Notes: generated by a model not told the origin, from the sequence alone. A DNA stretch of 64,000 nt from Rhipidocladum racemiflorum (GCA_036346355.1 CM070591.1:19204001-19268000), one strand, 5' to 3'; shown: positions 1 through 10,976, counted from the first letter of the stretch. Program-made: numbers and translations.

Positions 1-237
1 TAACATTAGTCTTCCACAGATTGTACTTTCATTACAATATATATCACCACATCCATTGTTTATAATTATTAAACATATATTACAGCTAATATATTACATT
101 TACCAGCCCGAGTCACCGAGTCACCCGAGTCGCCGAGTCGGTATCATCAGAGACTACAGCGGACTAGTGATGGTTCATCCTCGATGATGAACCCGATCTA
201 GGCAGGCGCCGGTCCCTATGGTGATCGGCGCGAAGTA

Positions 238-345
238 CTCCACCTCCTCCTCCTCCTCCTCCTCCTTCTTCTCCTCCTCGTCCTCCTCGTCGTAAATGCC
301 GTCCTCCTCCTCCTCGTCGTCGTTGCCCTCCTCCTCCTCCTCCTA
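238..345. repeat. CTC/CCT trinucleotide microsatellite
   Basis: Imperfect (CTC)n with interspersed GTC and TTC. It explains the Gly/Arg-rich open frame on the minus strand at 164-595, which is therefore not taken as a gene. Confidence 0.85.
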
Positions 346-616
346 AGTAAATGCCGTCTTGATCGCCATCTCTGCGGCGCTTCCTGCTGGCTTTGGAGGC
401 GCTCGGATGGGGTGAGGCGCCAGGAGGGATGGGAGACAGTGGCGCCGGCGCCACGCCGGAGTGAGGCGCCGGAGGCTGGCGGCGCTGCCGGGCGGCGTGA
501 GGGCGCTGGAGGAACGTCACGGTGACTCCACGGATTCCTCGAGACCTTGCCGAGAAGGAGGCGCTGCCATTCTTTGCGGTCGGCGAAAGGATCAAGTTAG
601 ACCTTGCAGAGAAGAA

Positions 617-743
617 AGGGGCTATATGAAAGAGATCGAGAAAAGGAGCTATATGAAAGAGAAGAAAGGAACGCGATCAAACCTTGGAAGAGTACCCCGA
701 TATCGATGAAAGGAGTTATATGAAAGGAGCTATATGTTTGAGC
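617..743 (+). repeat. Short degenerate repeat with core AAAGGAGCTATATG
   Basis: Four imperfect copies of an AAAGGAGCTATATGAAAGA-like unit lie at about 617, 643, 708 and 724, immediately before the CACTA subterminal repeats. No function is apparent. Confidence 0.6.
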
Positions 744-774
744 AGGTCAAATTGGCGGGGAAGGCGAGGGGTGC

Positions 775-1000
775 GATAATATCCGTATCGGTTCATATCG
801 AGAACCGACTGTGATGACCTATGTTATTGCGATCGGTTCTTTTAGAACCGATCTGAGATACATTATCTGTGTCGGTTCTATAAAGAAACCGATGTTGAGG
901 ATCCAAATTATCACGATCGGTTTTACATATAAGCGACGGTGATAAATAAATAATCACAAACGGGTCTTGTATAGAACCGATTGTGATGAGGTTCGCTAGG
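775..1000. repeat. Left subterminal repeat array of the CACTA element (5 units)
   Basis: About five units of 40-48 bp, each a small palindrome of the form TCGGTTC..spacer..GAACCGA (clear at 829-852 and 873-893). In CACTA elements subterminal repeats bind the element's DNA-binding protein. Copies here are fewer and more decayed than at the right end. Confidence 0.85.
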
Positions 1001-1446
1001 TTTATATATGTACCATCTGGACTCGGGATGAACTTATTAAAGCTCGTCGAGTTGGTTCGCTAAGCGATTTCTCTATTTTCTGCCTAGCTTACTTGTGGCT
1101 TTATTCAAAAGGTGGGCCCCATTCCTTCGAATCCCTTCAATTTTGTATTAACATACATTATTCGATTTTGATTTGGTGTCATTAGCGAGTGTATGGTTGA
1201 GAAAGCGAGGGTGTAGGAGATCGGTCGTTGAAGGTTAAAGTTAATTGAAACCCTAGCTAGCTTGATCAGAGCTAGATTTCCCCTCGTTTGTGGCTTTCCT
1301 CGAAGGTGATCAGCATTAATTCTTATAAATCCCTTCAATATTTGCAGTAGGACTTAAATTAGTTTTTATTTGGTCAATGTGTACATTACATGTCATAATT
1401 GTGTCAATATAATTAATATGATCAATGATAGAGTACGTAGTTAATT

Positions 1447-1860
1447 AGGCTGCGTAACCTATGCGTCTCCCGTTTGAGGGTGCTTGTTTATAAGTATGCT
1501 AAAATGGCATATTTATAAATAAGCAGTCTCGAATTGTCCACGTTTTTTGGACAGTTCGAGGATATGTGGCTCGGGCAAGTTCCTAATTAAGGTGTTGTAC
1601 AAACTCTAGAAAGTTTCGGCGACATCTCCTGGCGGTGTTCTCCGAATACACATCCTCTTGACATGTTGTCGTCGTGTATTTGGAGAACAGCGAAGATGCT
1701 GCCAAAATTTTCTCTAAAGTTTGTACAACATCTTAGGAACGTGCTCGAACCACATATCCTCGAATGGGATTAGGACCTAACCTACTTAGAGATTAGGAGT
1801 CATCGTTGGTACGTCATTACTTAGTCGGTCTCTGAGATATACGTTTCTTTAAGATCATTC
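1447..1860 (+). repeat. CACTA leader copy 1 with long foldback
   Basis: About 400 bp upstream of the transposase ATG, repeated almost completely at 6455-6845 before the second gene. It contains a short hairpin (1482-1524, arms around TTTATAA) and a long imperfect inverted repeat. The left arm at about 1555-1652 pairs with the right arm at about 1671-1764; both outer ends read TTCGAGGATATGTGG on their respective strands. The transcript could form a stem of roughly 90-100 bp with a loop of about 18 nt. It is likely part of the 5' leader or promoter of the transposase gene. Confidence 0.8.
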
Positions 1861-1946
1861 AACAAAAAACTTTGTTTTGGGTTCAACCCTTCTTTTATTT
1901 CATTGATTAGGGCATTATTAATTTATTGTTTGCGGTTTACTTGTAG

Positions 1947-4900
1947 ATGGACCGTGAAGAATGGATGTATCACAAAAGCCGTGTGAGTGCTGAATTTGAG
2001 AGGAGTTAAGGAGTTCATAATAATTGCGAAGAAGATATGGTTATGAGGGTGTAAAGTTCATATATTGTCCTTGTATTGATTGCACCAATCTCGGGAGATT
2101 TAACAACTCAGCTCAAATTGAAGGGCATTTGATTCGGCGTGGCCGTGAGGAATTACACGTGTTGGATCCATCATGGGGAGATAGGTAGTACCTGCATTGC
2201 TCATAGCGAAGACATCTTTGGAAGCCGATCACGAGTTGGAGCGTGATATGTTCGATGACGATAATTTAGATCAAATGTTGCGGGATGTGGAGGGAAATTA
2301 CACGGAAAGAGAGTTGAAAAATTTAAAAGCTTGATGGATAGCGATGCCAAACCATTGTTTTCAAGTTGCAAAGGGAATACACCAAGTTGGGTTCGGTCCT
2401 TGCATTGTTTGAACTGAAGGCAAAACACCGTTGGACGGATACAAGTTTCAATGCACTTTTAATACTTCTATCGGATATGCTTCCGAGAGGGAAGCGAGTT
2501 GCCAACAAGTATTTATGAAGCGAAGAAGCTATTATGTCCCATGGGAATGGAAATAGAAAGGATACATGCATGTCCAAATGATTGCATACTATACCGCAAC
2601 GTCCATAAGGAACCGCATTTGTCCTGTTTGTGGTGTACCCGATACAAACAAAATGAGAAGCGTAATGACAAGAAGCGTAAGAACCTAATTGACGACGGTG
2701 AAGATGTGAAAAAAGGGGCACCGACCAAGGTGTTATGGTATTTGCCCATCATTCCCGTTTAGAGCGGTTATTTGCAAATCCTAAAGAGGCAAAATTGTTG
2801 CGTTGGCATTATGAATCCCGAAAGGAAGATGGCAAGTTGAGACATCCGCTGATTCGGCTCAATGGAGAAACATTAATTGGCAACATGAGGAGTTTGGTGC
2901 CGAGATGAGGAACATAAGATTTGGATTGAGTCACGGATGGTATGAATCCGTTTGGTAATATGAGCGATCGACCAAGATGCTTGGCCAGCTTTGTTGTGTA
3001 TCTACAATTTGCCTCCTTGGTTATGCATGAAGCGGAAGTATATCATGATGTCGTTGCTAATCTCAGTCCCAAACAGTAGGGTAATGATATTGATGTGTAC
3101 CTATCACCACTAATTGAGGATTTGGTAAAATTGTGGAATGTGGGGTTGAGGTGTGGGATGCATACAAAAGAGAGAACTTCATCCTACGGGCTATGATATT
3201 TTGCACCATAAATGATTTTCCACCTTTGGTAATTTGGCGGGCTATAGCACGAAGGAGCCAAAGCTTGTCCAATTTGTGAAGAGGACACCGATAGCTTGTG
3301 GTCTGCGGGTCGAGGAAAAGCGGTGTACATGGGTCACCGTAGGTTTCTACCGAAGTCATCGATATCGTAAGATGGATGACAAATTTGATGGAAAGAGGGA
3401 AGTTCGTGCAGCCCCGCACCTATGACTGGAAGGCAAGTATATTCACGTGTAGAGGATATCGATGTTCGGTATGGTAAGAGCCGTAAATCTGTTCGTCCTA
3501 GGACCATTTGGAAAAAAGAGGTCGATATTTTGGGACTTACCATATTGGAAGGAGTTAGATGTCCGTCAATGTATTGATGTCATGCACGTTGAGAAAAATG
3601 TTTGTGATAATTTGGTAGGCATCCTGCTGAACATATCAGGAAGACCAAGGATGGTTTGAATGCTCGCCGTGATATGACCTACATGGGGATCAGGCCCAAG
3701 CTTGCGATGATGGAGGAGGATGGAAAAGGGCCGTACATCCCCGCTGCATGCTACACCTTATCCAAGAAAGAGAAAGAAGACCTCTGCAAGTGTCTCCACG
3801 ATATTAAAGTTCCATCGGGCTACTCCATAAACATTAAGAAGCTTGTGTCTATGGATGATTTGAAGTTGATCGGTATGAAGTCCCACGATTGTCATGTCTT
3901 GATGACCCAAATGCTCCTGTTGCAATCGTAAATATCCTACCATATGACGTTAGGTTGGCAATCACGAAGCTATGCTATTTCTTCAATGCGATTTCATGCA
4001 AGGTTATTGATCCCGATATACTAGACAACTTACAGTGAGGTGGTGCAGACTCTTTGTCGACTTGAGATGCATTTCCCCGTCGTTCTTCGACGTCATGGTC
4101 CACCTCGTTGTTCACCTTGTTAGAGAGATTAAGATTTGTGGACCCGCATTCTGCGTTACATGTATCCGTTCGAGAGGTACATGGGTATATTAAAGTCATA
4201 CGTGAGGAATAGGTCGAAGCCTGAGGGTAGTATTATTGAAGGTTATGGGGTGAAGAGGTTATTGAGTTCTCAAGTGGACTACCTAGGTAAAAGACAACCG
4301 ATTGGTGTTCCTATATCTCGTCATGAGGGCGGACTTGGTGGCAAAGGAACCATTGGGTCAAATCTAATGAGCCCACAATTTGATATGTCTTGTAAAAGCG
4401 CATTTCACAGTCTTGCAACACAGTGCAGAAGTTCATCCATACATCCTACAGCACAAGTTGATATTACGGGAAGAGAATCCACTTATGGATGAGCTTTCCA
4501 TCACACGAGAGCACAACGATCGATTCCTCACATGGTTCAAAGAAAAGGTGAAGGTCTCCGTTAGTACCGAGGATGTCAAATGGTTGGCTGACGGACCAAG
4601 ATTTAATATCTGAGACATGGCAAGGTTACGATATTAATGGCTACACATTTTATACTGAAAGTCAAGATGCAAAGAGTACAGTGCAAAACAGTGGTGTGAG
4701 CATAGATGCTTTGTCCGATGATCACTCAATTAGAGGATCGTCAACTGCAATGAATCGTTACTACTACGGGATGATCGAAGAAATATGGGAGCTCGACTAC
4801 GGAATATACCAAGTTCCATTGTTCCGATGTAAGTGGGTGAGACTTCCTCACGGAGTTAAGGTCGACAAGACAGGTTTTACACTTGTTGATCTGAATAGAT

Positions 4901-5165
4901 CGCCCTCTGAGAGATGAACCGTTCGTCCTCGCAAAGCAAGCAACTCAAGTTTTCTCGTCGTGATCCGGCCAATCCGAGGTTGCACGTCGTACTTCATGGC
5001 AAGAGGAGGATTGTTGGAGTTGAAAATGTCGTAGATGAAGAAGAGTACAACCAATTTGATGAAACACCTCCGTTTGCAGATGGGGCATGTCTTAGCGGTG
5101 ACGACGGCACACATGGAACACATTACATGCGTGTAGATCATCAAGAAGGGTTGTATTTTAAATAA
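1947..5165 (+). pseudogene. TNP2-type CACTA transposase, broken
   Basis: Would catalyse cut-and-paste excision of CACTA elements in the nucleus. The start at 1947 gives MDREEWMYHKSRVSAEFE, the typical N-terminus of plant TNP2-like proteins. An 'IYCPCIDC' zinc-binding-like block follows at about 2066. The Transposase_21 core spans about 2490-4030, with 'EAKKLLCPMGMEIERIHACP' (2517-2576), 'CIYNLPPWLCMKRKYIM' (about 3000-3048), 'FWDLPYWKELDVRQCIDVMH' (3528-3587) and 'KNVCDNLVGILLNI' (3596-3637). A DUF4218-like region follows (4040-4500), then DUF4216-like blocks ('TREHNDRFLTWFKEKV', 'EEIWELDYGIYQVPLFRCKW', 'VVLHGKRRIVGVENV') up to the TAA at 5163-5165. The frame shifts many times (near 2003, 2761, 3420, 3660, 4040, 4500, 4610 and 4914), so this is a pseudogene although nearly every domain remains. 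Confidence 0.92.
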
Positions 5166-5309
5166 ATTAAGTTGTAAGAATTCCCTGTATTAATGTAGCA
5201 TTTTGTGGAATATATATGTCAAATGGATCTTATAGTATAGCAAATTTGAAAAAGATTTGAATTATTCGACTCTTTTGAATGAAGACTCTGTTTTAAAAAA
5301 AATAGAAAT

Positions 5310-5575
5310 TGGATCATAGTCATCACAATCGGTTCGTTTAGGAAACCGACACAGATAGTATAATTGCGATCGGTTCTTCTATAGAACCGACACAGATATC
5401 CAAATATTGCGATCGGTTTTATATAGAACCGACACGTATACTCCAAATATTGCGATCGGTTTTTATATAGAACCGAAACACGGATACTCAACATATTGCG
5501 ATCGGTTTTCTATAGAACCGACACGAGATACTCCACATATTGCGATCGGTCTCTTTGGTTAACCGACCGTGATAA
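5310..5575. repeat. Internal hairpin-repeat array between the two CACTA genes (6 units)
   Basis: Six units of about 43-46 bp begin ATTGCGATCGGTT and end AACCGACACNGATA. They are the same class as the subterminal repeats at 775-1000 and 10415-10960 but more alike to each other. Such arrays normally sit only near the element ends, so this position is unexpected. Confidence 0.85.
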
Positions 5576-5965
5576 AACCCAGAGCATTTTCATTTCGCGG
5601 CGCATACTCGGTTCATTTCCGCGCCAGATCGATTTCGTTCAATTCATTCCACAACCCTAGCTCGACCACCTCCCCACCGGCGCCTCCCCCTCGCCTCCTC
5701 CCCGGCGCCTCCCCATCGGCGGGTACCCGTGGCGCCTCCCCTCCGGCTCCTCGATCCCACACCCTAGCTCGACCACCTCCCCACCGGCGCCTCCCCCTCG
5801 GCTCCTCCCCAGCGCCTCCCCCTCGGCGATTCCCCAGCGCCTCCCCTCGGCTCCTCCCAGCGCCTCCCCCTCGGCGATTCCCCAGCGCCTCCCCTCCGGC
5901 TCCTCCCCCAATCGGCGCGTCCCCATCGGCTCCTCCCCATTGCCGACTCGGTTCGGCGCCTTGTA
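5576..5965. repeat. GC-rich minisatellite between the CACTA genes
   Basis: About 300 bp are built from GGCGCCTCCCC-type words with CCTCGGCTCCTCCCCA and CTCGGCGATTCCCCA spacers. A larger direct repeat of about 107 bp (copies at about 5651 and 5758) starts with ACCCTAGCTCGACC. The proline-rich frame at 5569-6000 is a translation of this repeat. The ACCCTAG-containing start resembles a plant 5' UTR, so captured host sequence is possible but unproven. Confidence 0.7.
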
Positions 5966-6079
5966 AGATGCATTTCGGATGTGGCTGTAATTGGTTGTAA
6001 ATAGCTCGATGATGATTGCTTTTGAATGAGGCTTGATTAATCGATCATTAAAGGAACTTGCTAGACCTAGAACAACACC

Positions 6080-6205
6080 GCTCTTAGTGACAATTTGGTG
6101 CCACTTGCTCTTAATGCATTGTTCTAGGAGTCGAGCAAATCTTGTGCTTATTCCTTTATGCTCTTAGTCGACAATTTGGTGGCACTTGCTCTTAATGCAT
6201 TGTGG
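6080..6205. repeat. 79-bp direct repeat
   Basis: Two copies of a unit with GCTCTTAGT..ACAATTTGGTG and CACTTGCTCTTAATGCATTG, at about 6081 and 6160, separated by a stretch containing TCTAGGAGTCGAGC. Confidence 0.75.
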
Positions 6206-6454
6206 TAGGGTTAGATTAGTGCTATATTCATTACGTGCTATCTTTGTACTTGTTGTTTTACGTGCTAGAAGCGGTCTTTGTTCTAGGGTTGTAATCCTGA
6301 AATTTTTAGATGTAATAGCCGGTGATATATTGGCCATCTAGAAGTTGGACGGCTAATTAATTTAGCAACCCTTCTATAGCAATCTGAGAGCAATCCATCA
6401 TTGCAATTTGAAACTTGTAACACATGCTATATTATCGCACTTTATTATCGAGTT

Positions 6455-6845
6455 TAGTTGCGTAACCTATGCGTCTCCCGTTCGAGGGTGCTTGTTTATA
6501 AGTATGCTAAAATGGCATATTTATAAATAAGCGATCTCAGTATCCACGTTTTTGGGCAGTTCGAGGATATGTGGCTCGGGCAAGTTCTAAGGTGTTGTAC
6601 AAACTCTAGAGAAAGTTTAAGAAGATCTCCTGGTGTTCTTCGAATACACACCCTCTTGACCTGTTGTCGAGACGTGTATTTGGAGAACAATGAGATGTCG
6701 CCAAATTTTCTCTAGAGTTGTACAACAGCTTAGGAACTTGCTCGAACCACATATCCTCGAATGGGATTAGGACCTAACCTAATTAGAGATTAGGAGTCAT
6801 CGTTGGTACGTACGTACTTAGTCGGTCTACAAATAGACATGTGAA
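6455..6845 (+). repeat. CACTA leader copy 2 with long foldback
   Basis: Homologous to 1447-1860 over its whole length. It keeps the short hairpin (6490-6532) and the long inverted repeat (arms about 6560-6650 and 6673-6761, outer ends TTCGAGGATATGTGG on opposite strands). It ends about 75 bp before the ATG of the second gene at 6922. Both copies keep the foldback although sequence and small indels differ, which suggests a shared 5' leader or promoter duplicated within the element. Confidence 0.8.
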
Positions 6846-6921
6846 TTGTTTTCTATTATTTGAAATTTGAATTGCTTCCTCTCATGAAGTTTAGGTTTGA
6901 CATATACGTACTTACTTCGAA

Positions 6922-9900
6922 ATGTCGCAAAGAGAGAGCACCGGCTCAACGCCAGAGAGAGAAGAAGGTCCTGCTACCCCATCGAGGAAGGTTAGAAAGG
7001 CCAGAGGACCGAATAAAGGAGCCACAGGGAGAACGCCGCAAGTGCTCCGCTTCAATGCCAGGGGGGTTTGCACGGGTCCTGGCCCGTTTAAGGGACGCTA
7101 CTCCTCTTTCTCGGCCAATTGGTGAGGGAGCGAGTGCCGATCACAATTAAGGACTGGAGGAAGGAAGTAAGCGACGAGCAGAAGAACCGACTGTGGGACG
7201 AAGTTAAGGGAAAATGGATTATACCAGAGGAAGATGAAATCAATGCGAGACGGTACGCCTTGAAGAGAATGGGTGTGGCTTTGAGGCATTTCAGGGTGAC
7301 CATGCATGCCAAGTTCGTGTTGAAAGACCGTACTCCCTTCCAAAGTTATCCATTTGTTACACCCGAGGTTTGGGAGGAGTTTGCAATGATGAGGAATACG
7401 CCCGAGGCGGAGGAGCTGAGAGAGAAGAATATCGCTATACAGAGGCGTAACACACACGCGCACCACCTCGGTTCCGGTGGGTATGTAGGGAAGAAGGCAG
7501 AGTGGGTGCGACTAGCAGAGGAGTGTGCAACCTCTGGGACAACGATGCCTTACTCCCACATATGCGAGGAGCGGGCACGCGACTGGGTATTAGCGAGGAC
7601 GAAGAAAACCTCTGACGGTCAGATTGTCATTCCAAACCCCGCGACCGCACAGATCGTCACGACCATCGTAAGATATCTAACATAGTACATTGCATATTAT
7701 ATTCCCATTGTATTTTAGTAATAATTTATACTTGCGACTGCAGGAGGAGGTAAGCCTGCAGTAAAGAGCAAGGAGCATTTGAAAGCCAAGGGTCAAGGGA
7801 CATCCTGTGTTCGGCAATCGGAAGCCCGATCATAAGGGGCGGGTGCTTGCCGCAGAAAAGGGGTATACGAAGAGGTCCTTCTTTGTAGAGGAGAGCGCTT
7901 CAGTGCGAGGGCAAGATCATGGGAAGCACGTGAGGCGCGGATTAGGCGCAGATGAAGGAGGAGTTGAAGGAGGAGTTAAAGGTGAGATGATGGGTGAGAT
8001 GATGGCGATGTTCTCCCGAATCAGATTCCTCAACCATCGCCTATGCTACGCCCTAGCATTTGCGCTTCCAATAAGGAACTGTGCATTCCACACCTCAAGG
8101 TAATAACTGTTTTGCACCAAAGGTACATGAGTAAGCTTAACACAGTTATGATGAAGATGTCGATCACTTCTTGCGTGGTCCTGCCAAGTGCCTGGCTAGT
8201 CCCGATCGACGACGGAATACAGATTGAGGCTGCGGCGGGTTGCATTTCCAAGCAAGGAGGATGACACGGTGCATGGTATACCTTTGGGGATGGGCTACAT
8301 GAGGGTGCAGTGGACTATGTCCACGATGTTTACATGTCTCATGCCCTCGAATTCCCCTAACGAAGATATCACCACTCTTGGGCAAGCACGGATGTCGTTC
8401 ATCAAGTGGCTCGCGACGGGTGTCGTAGTGCAAGCACCTCCTGCCGCTCATCGCTGGTACTATCGCTACTACTGCCATCTGCTGGTACTATCGCCGCTAT
8501 CGCTGCTCTACTACCGGTATCGCTCTGCTGCTCACGCTCTTTGCTCTGATTGCTACTACTCTTGCTCACGCTAGTACTGCATGCGCTCATCTGGTGTCGC
8601 TCTCGTTATCGCTATCGCTGGTACTACTGCTGCCGCTTCCTGGTACTACTCCTGCTGGCTGCTGCTTCCTGCTCCTCCTCCTCACTGCTTCTCGCTCCTG
8701 CTCCTCCTACTACTGCTGCTCCTGCTCTGCTGCACATGCTCCTGCCTCGCTACACAACCTCGCACCTCGCTGCGTGCACCTCCTGCACCCTCGCTGCCTG
8801 CACCTCCTGCACCTCGCTGCAGCCTACAAATCTTTGGTGCGCAGTGGGGCGCAAAAGGACTTCTACCACGATGACGAAAGATACAAAGCAGAGTTCGTAG
8901 AGTCCCTCCGTGAAGAAGGCAAAGTTGTCGAGGGCACAGAACACCCTCGATGATCACAAGCGGTACATACATGGAAAGCCCTTTCTCCCAAGCCAAGAAT
9001 TGAATTCTTTGGGCTTGTTCACTCGCCACCTACATGGATGGTACATCGATAGGTCACATGAGGACGAGCCTCGCCACGATTTCATAGTGAAGTATCGAGC
9101 GCCAATTCCACCGCAACGAGGATGGGACCTTCGGTCGCTTTTGAGGATCTCATACTTTATGTACAGCTTGAAAGCCGTCGATATTTCTACCATACGATCC
9201 TGGGCGCTGTGAGTCTCGCACCATACTCAATCAGATGACTATTTATTGATTTTGTATTATATTTTTAACAATTGACATGAATTGCGGGATCATGAGGCAG
9301 CGAGCCGTGATTTCGACACTGTCGGGTTTGTCGACCCGAGATGGTGTCTGCGACCATGGCTAAGTATCAATCGGAGTTCCTTGCAGGATACATCAAGCGG
9401 GCATTGCATGAGGAGGCAAAAGGACTTCATTCTCTTCCCATACCACCAGGAGTATGTACTACTATACAATTCAATTACATGTACACACTTCAACCTTGCA
9501 TTAACTTATTCTCTTGCATTGTGTACCGTTTAATAAGCAACCATTGGGTTCTACTTGTGGTTGTTCCGAGTCAAAACAAGGTCTACACGTTGAACTCGCT
9601 CGAAAATAGACCGATGGAATATGCGATCGAGCCTGCTTTTGCGTAAGTAAGTACATTCCTCTAACCTAACACTTTACATATTGAACTACGTTACGTATTT
9701 TTAACCTCAATGGCATCTCTCCAATGTATAGGGCTTTCATGTCTTACGTTCTTTGAACGTGGCCGACACAATGATAAACAAGGCACCAAACTCGAGTGGA
9801 AGCGCTTCAAGGTACAAGTGTCTATCATAGGATTTTTTCTCGACACCTATTTTTAATTCGTCTCTAATTTAAGTTTCTTTGTTCACAGTGTCATCAACAA

Positions 9901-10233
9901 GGGTGCGATGATCTATGCGGCTTTTACGTGATGCATCACATCCTGATTTTGGTTGGTCGCTCACATCTTTTTCCTAAGGTATAGAGCAGATTATTTGCAC
10001 TACTATCTATGTGATATTTGTTTACAAGCATAATACTATCAGCATGTTTTAGTTCCAATTTAAGACTTAAATATATTAGTGCACTACTATCTATTTTGCA
10101 GGACATTGATATCAACCGGAAGAGCCTAACCAACGCTGATCTCAAGAAATTATGAGACCATTTATGCCAGTGGTACTGGACAGAAGTTATAACGGATGAT
10201 GGTAGATATAGAGACCATTCAAGCAAATACTAG
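6922..10233 (+). pseudogene. Second CACTA gene: Transposase_24-like region plus Ulp1-like protease, broken
   Basis: The start at 6922 gives MSQRESTGSTPEREEG. The N-terminal two thirds look like the plant Ptta/En/Spm family (Transposase_24): 'REREPI'-type block read as 'VRERVPITIKDWRKEV' (7122-7169), then 'WEEFAMMRNTPEAEELREKN' (7372-7431). A frameshift lies near 7119. An intron is likely at 7668-7743 (GT..GCAG). After a trinucleotide-rich stretch (8450-8830) comes a C48/Ulp1-like region from about 8870: 'SLLRISYFMYSLKAVDISTI' (9136-9195), 'NHWVLLVVV' with the candidate catalytic His (9539-9565), 'VYTLNSL' where Asp is usual (9581-9601), and 'CDDLCGFYVMHH' with the candidate Cys (9904-9939). 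The C-terminus ends at a TAG (10231-10233). Small introns near 9210-9360, 9451-9536 and 9655-9730 are plausible. Proteins of this type accompany TNP2 in CACTA elements; whether the protease domain is active is unknown. Confidence 0.82.
8450..8830. repeat. Trinucleotide-rich low-complexity stretch inside the second CACTA gene
   Basis: Interleaved CTG, CTC, TAC and GCT words (CTGGTACTATCGC, CTGCTCCTGCTC, CACCTCCTGCACC). It separates the Transposase_24-like and Ulp1-like parts and stays open in several frames. The long leucine- and cysteine-rich frames at 8550-8953 come from this composition. Confidence 0.8.
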
Positions 10234-10414
10234 TCCATAAAGTGTAAACAAAATTTATCTGAATGTGAATGTGATCTCACATGATTGTAAACAATATTAA
10301 TTTTAATGCAATGTGTGTAGATTGTGATGTATATGTTCTACGTGATATTGTGGATTGTGATGAATGTGTCATATTGTCAATGCGAGGCCATTTTCGGACG
10401 ATGGGCGATAACAT
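10234..10414. other. 3' untranslated spacer of the second CACTA gene
   Basis: AT-rich sequence between the TAG at 10231 and the right subterminal array; nothing recognisable in it. Confidence 0.5.
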
Positions 10415-10960
10415 CATCACAATCGGTTATTTGTTGGAACCGATTGGGATAGGTACAAGATCACAATCGGTTCTTCGGGAACCGATTGGGATATGTACAA
10501 GATCACAATCGGTTCTTCTTTGGAACCGATTGGGATATGTACAAGATCACAATCGGTTCGCATAAAGAACCGATTTTGATAATATTATTATCCCCATCGG
10601 TTTCAATAAAAACCGATTGTGATAATGTAATAATTTGAATCGGTTCTAAAAAAGAACCGACAGATATTATTATTATCCCCATCGGTTCTACAAATGAACC
10701 GATTGTGATAATGTAATCATTTGTATCGGTTCTAGATAAGAACCGATTGTGATATTATACTTATCGCAATCGGTTCTAAGAGAAAACCGATTGTGATAAG
10801 TGTAATATCACAGTCGGTTCGTAAAAAGAACGGACAGTGATAATGTATTATTAGTGTCGGTTAAAAACCGACTGTGATATATCTACCTTATCACTGTCGT
10901 TGGACTTTGTATCGCCACCAAAACCGACGGTGATGACCAAAAAAAACCGATAGTAATGTG
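10415..10960. repeat. Right subterminal repeat array of the CACTA element (about 12 units)
   Basis: About twelve 40-46-bp units, each able to form a hairpin: ATCACAATCGGTTC, a short spacer, GAACCGATTGTGAT. Successive units alternate between TATGTACAAG- and AATGTAAT-type linkers. The copies nearest the end have drifted to TCGGTTAAAAACCGA. These arrays are the usual binding region for the CACTA DNA-binding protein. Confidence 0.9.
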
Positions 10961-10976
10961 CCATTCTGTAGTAGTG
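10958..10976 (-). other. Right terminal inverted repeat of the CACTA element
   Basis: The minus strand reads CACTACTACAGAATGGCAC inward from 10976. The flank starts GAA. No matching left terminus exists in the window. Confidence 0.88.

Larger units (their letters stand above)
1..770. other. Unassigned region upstream of the CACTA element
   Basis: AT-rich DNA (1-110) is followed by a run of gagtc/gccgagtc words (110-145) and GC-rich sequence to about 600. The open frames on either strand here are arginine-, glycine- and proline-rich translations of simple sequence and match no family I know. No CACTA terminus is visible before the first subterminal repeats at about 775, so the border with the transposon is not defined. 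It may be part of an older LTR, but I cannot show that. Confidence 0.4.
770..10976 (+). mobile_element. CACTA (En/Spm) DNA transposon, 5' end missing, two decayed genes
   Basis: A class II CACTA-superfamily element. Its right end at 10958-10976 reads CACTACTACAGAATGGCAC on the minus strand, the expected terminus, preceded by about twelve hairpin-type subterminal repeats. A TNP2-type transposase (1947-5165) and a second gene with Transposase_24-like and Ulp1-like parts (6922-10233) are both on +. A five-unit array at 775-1000 marks the left side, but no CACTA terminus is found there, so the left end is truncated or diverged and no 3-bp target duplication can be scored. Both genes carry stops and frameshifts, so this copy is not autonomous. 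The extra array and duplicated leader between the genes are unusual and may reflect an internal duplication. Confidence 0.9.

Noticed and set aside
5569..6000. Proline-rich 143-codon frame
   Set aside because: Translation of a GC-rich minisatellite.
8550..8953. Several overlapping Leu/Cys-rich open frames
   Set aside because: All derive from the CTG/CTC trinucleotide-rich stretch inside the second CACTA gene.
10415..10960. CRISPR-like array of palindromic repeats
   Set aside because: Spacers are short and related and the host is a plant; these are CACTA subterminal repeats.
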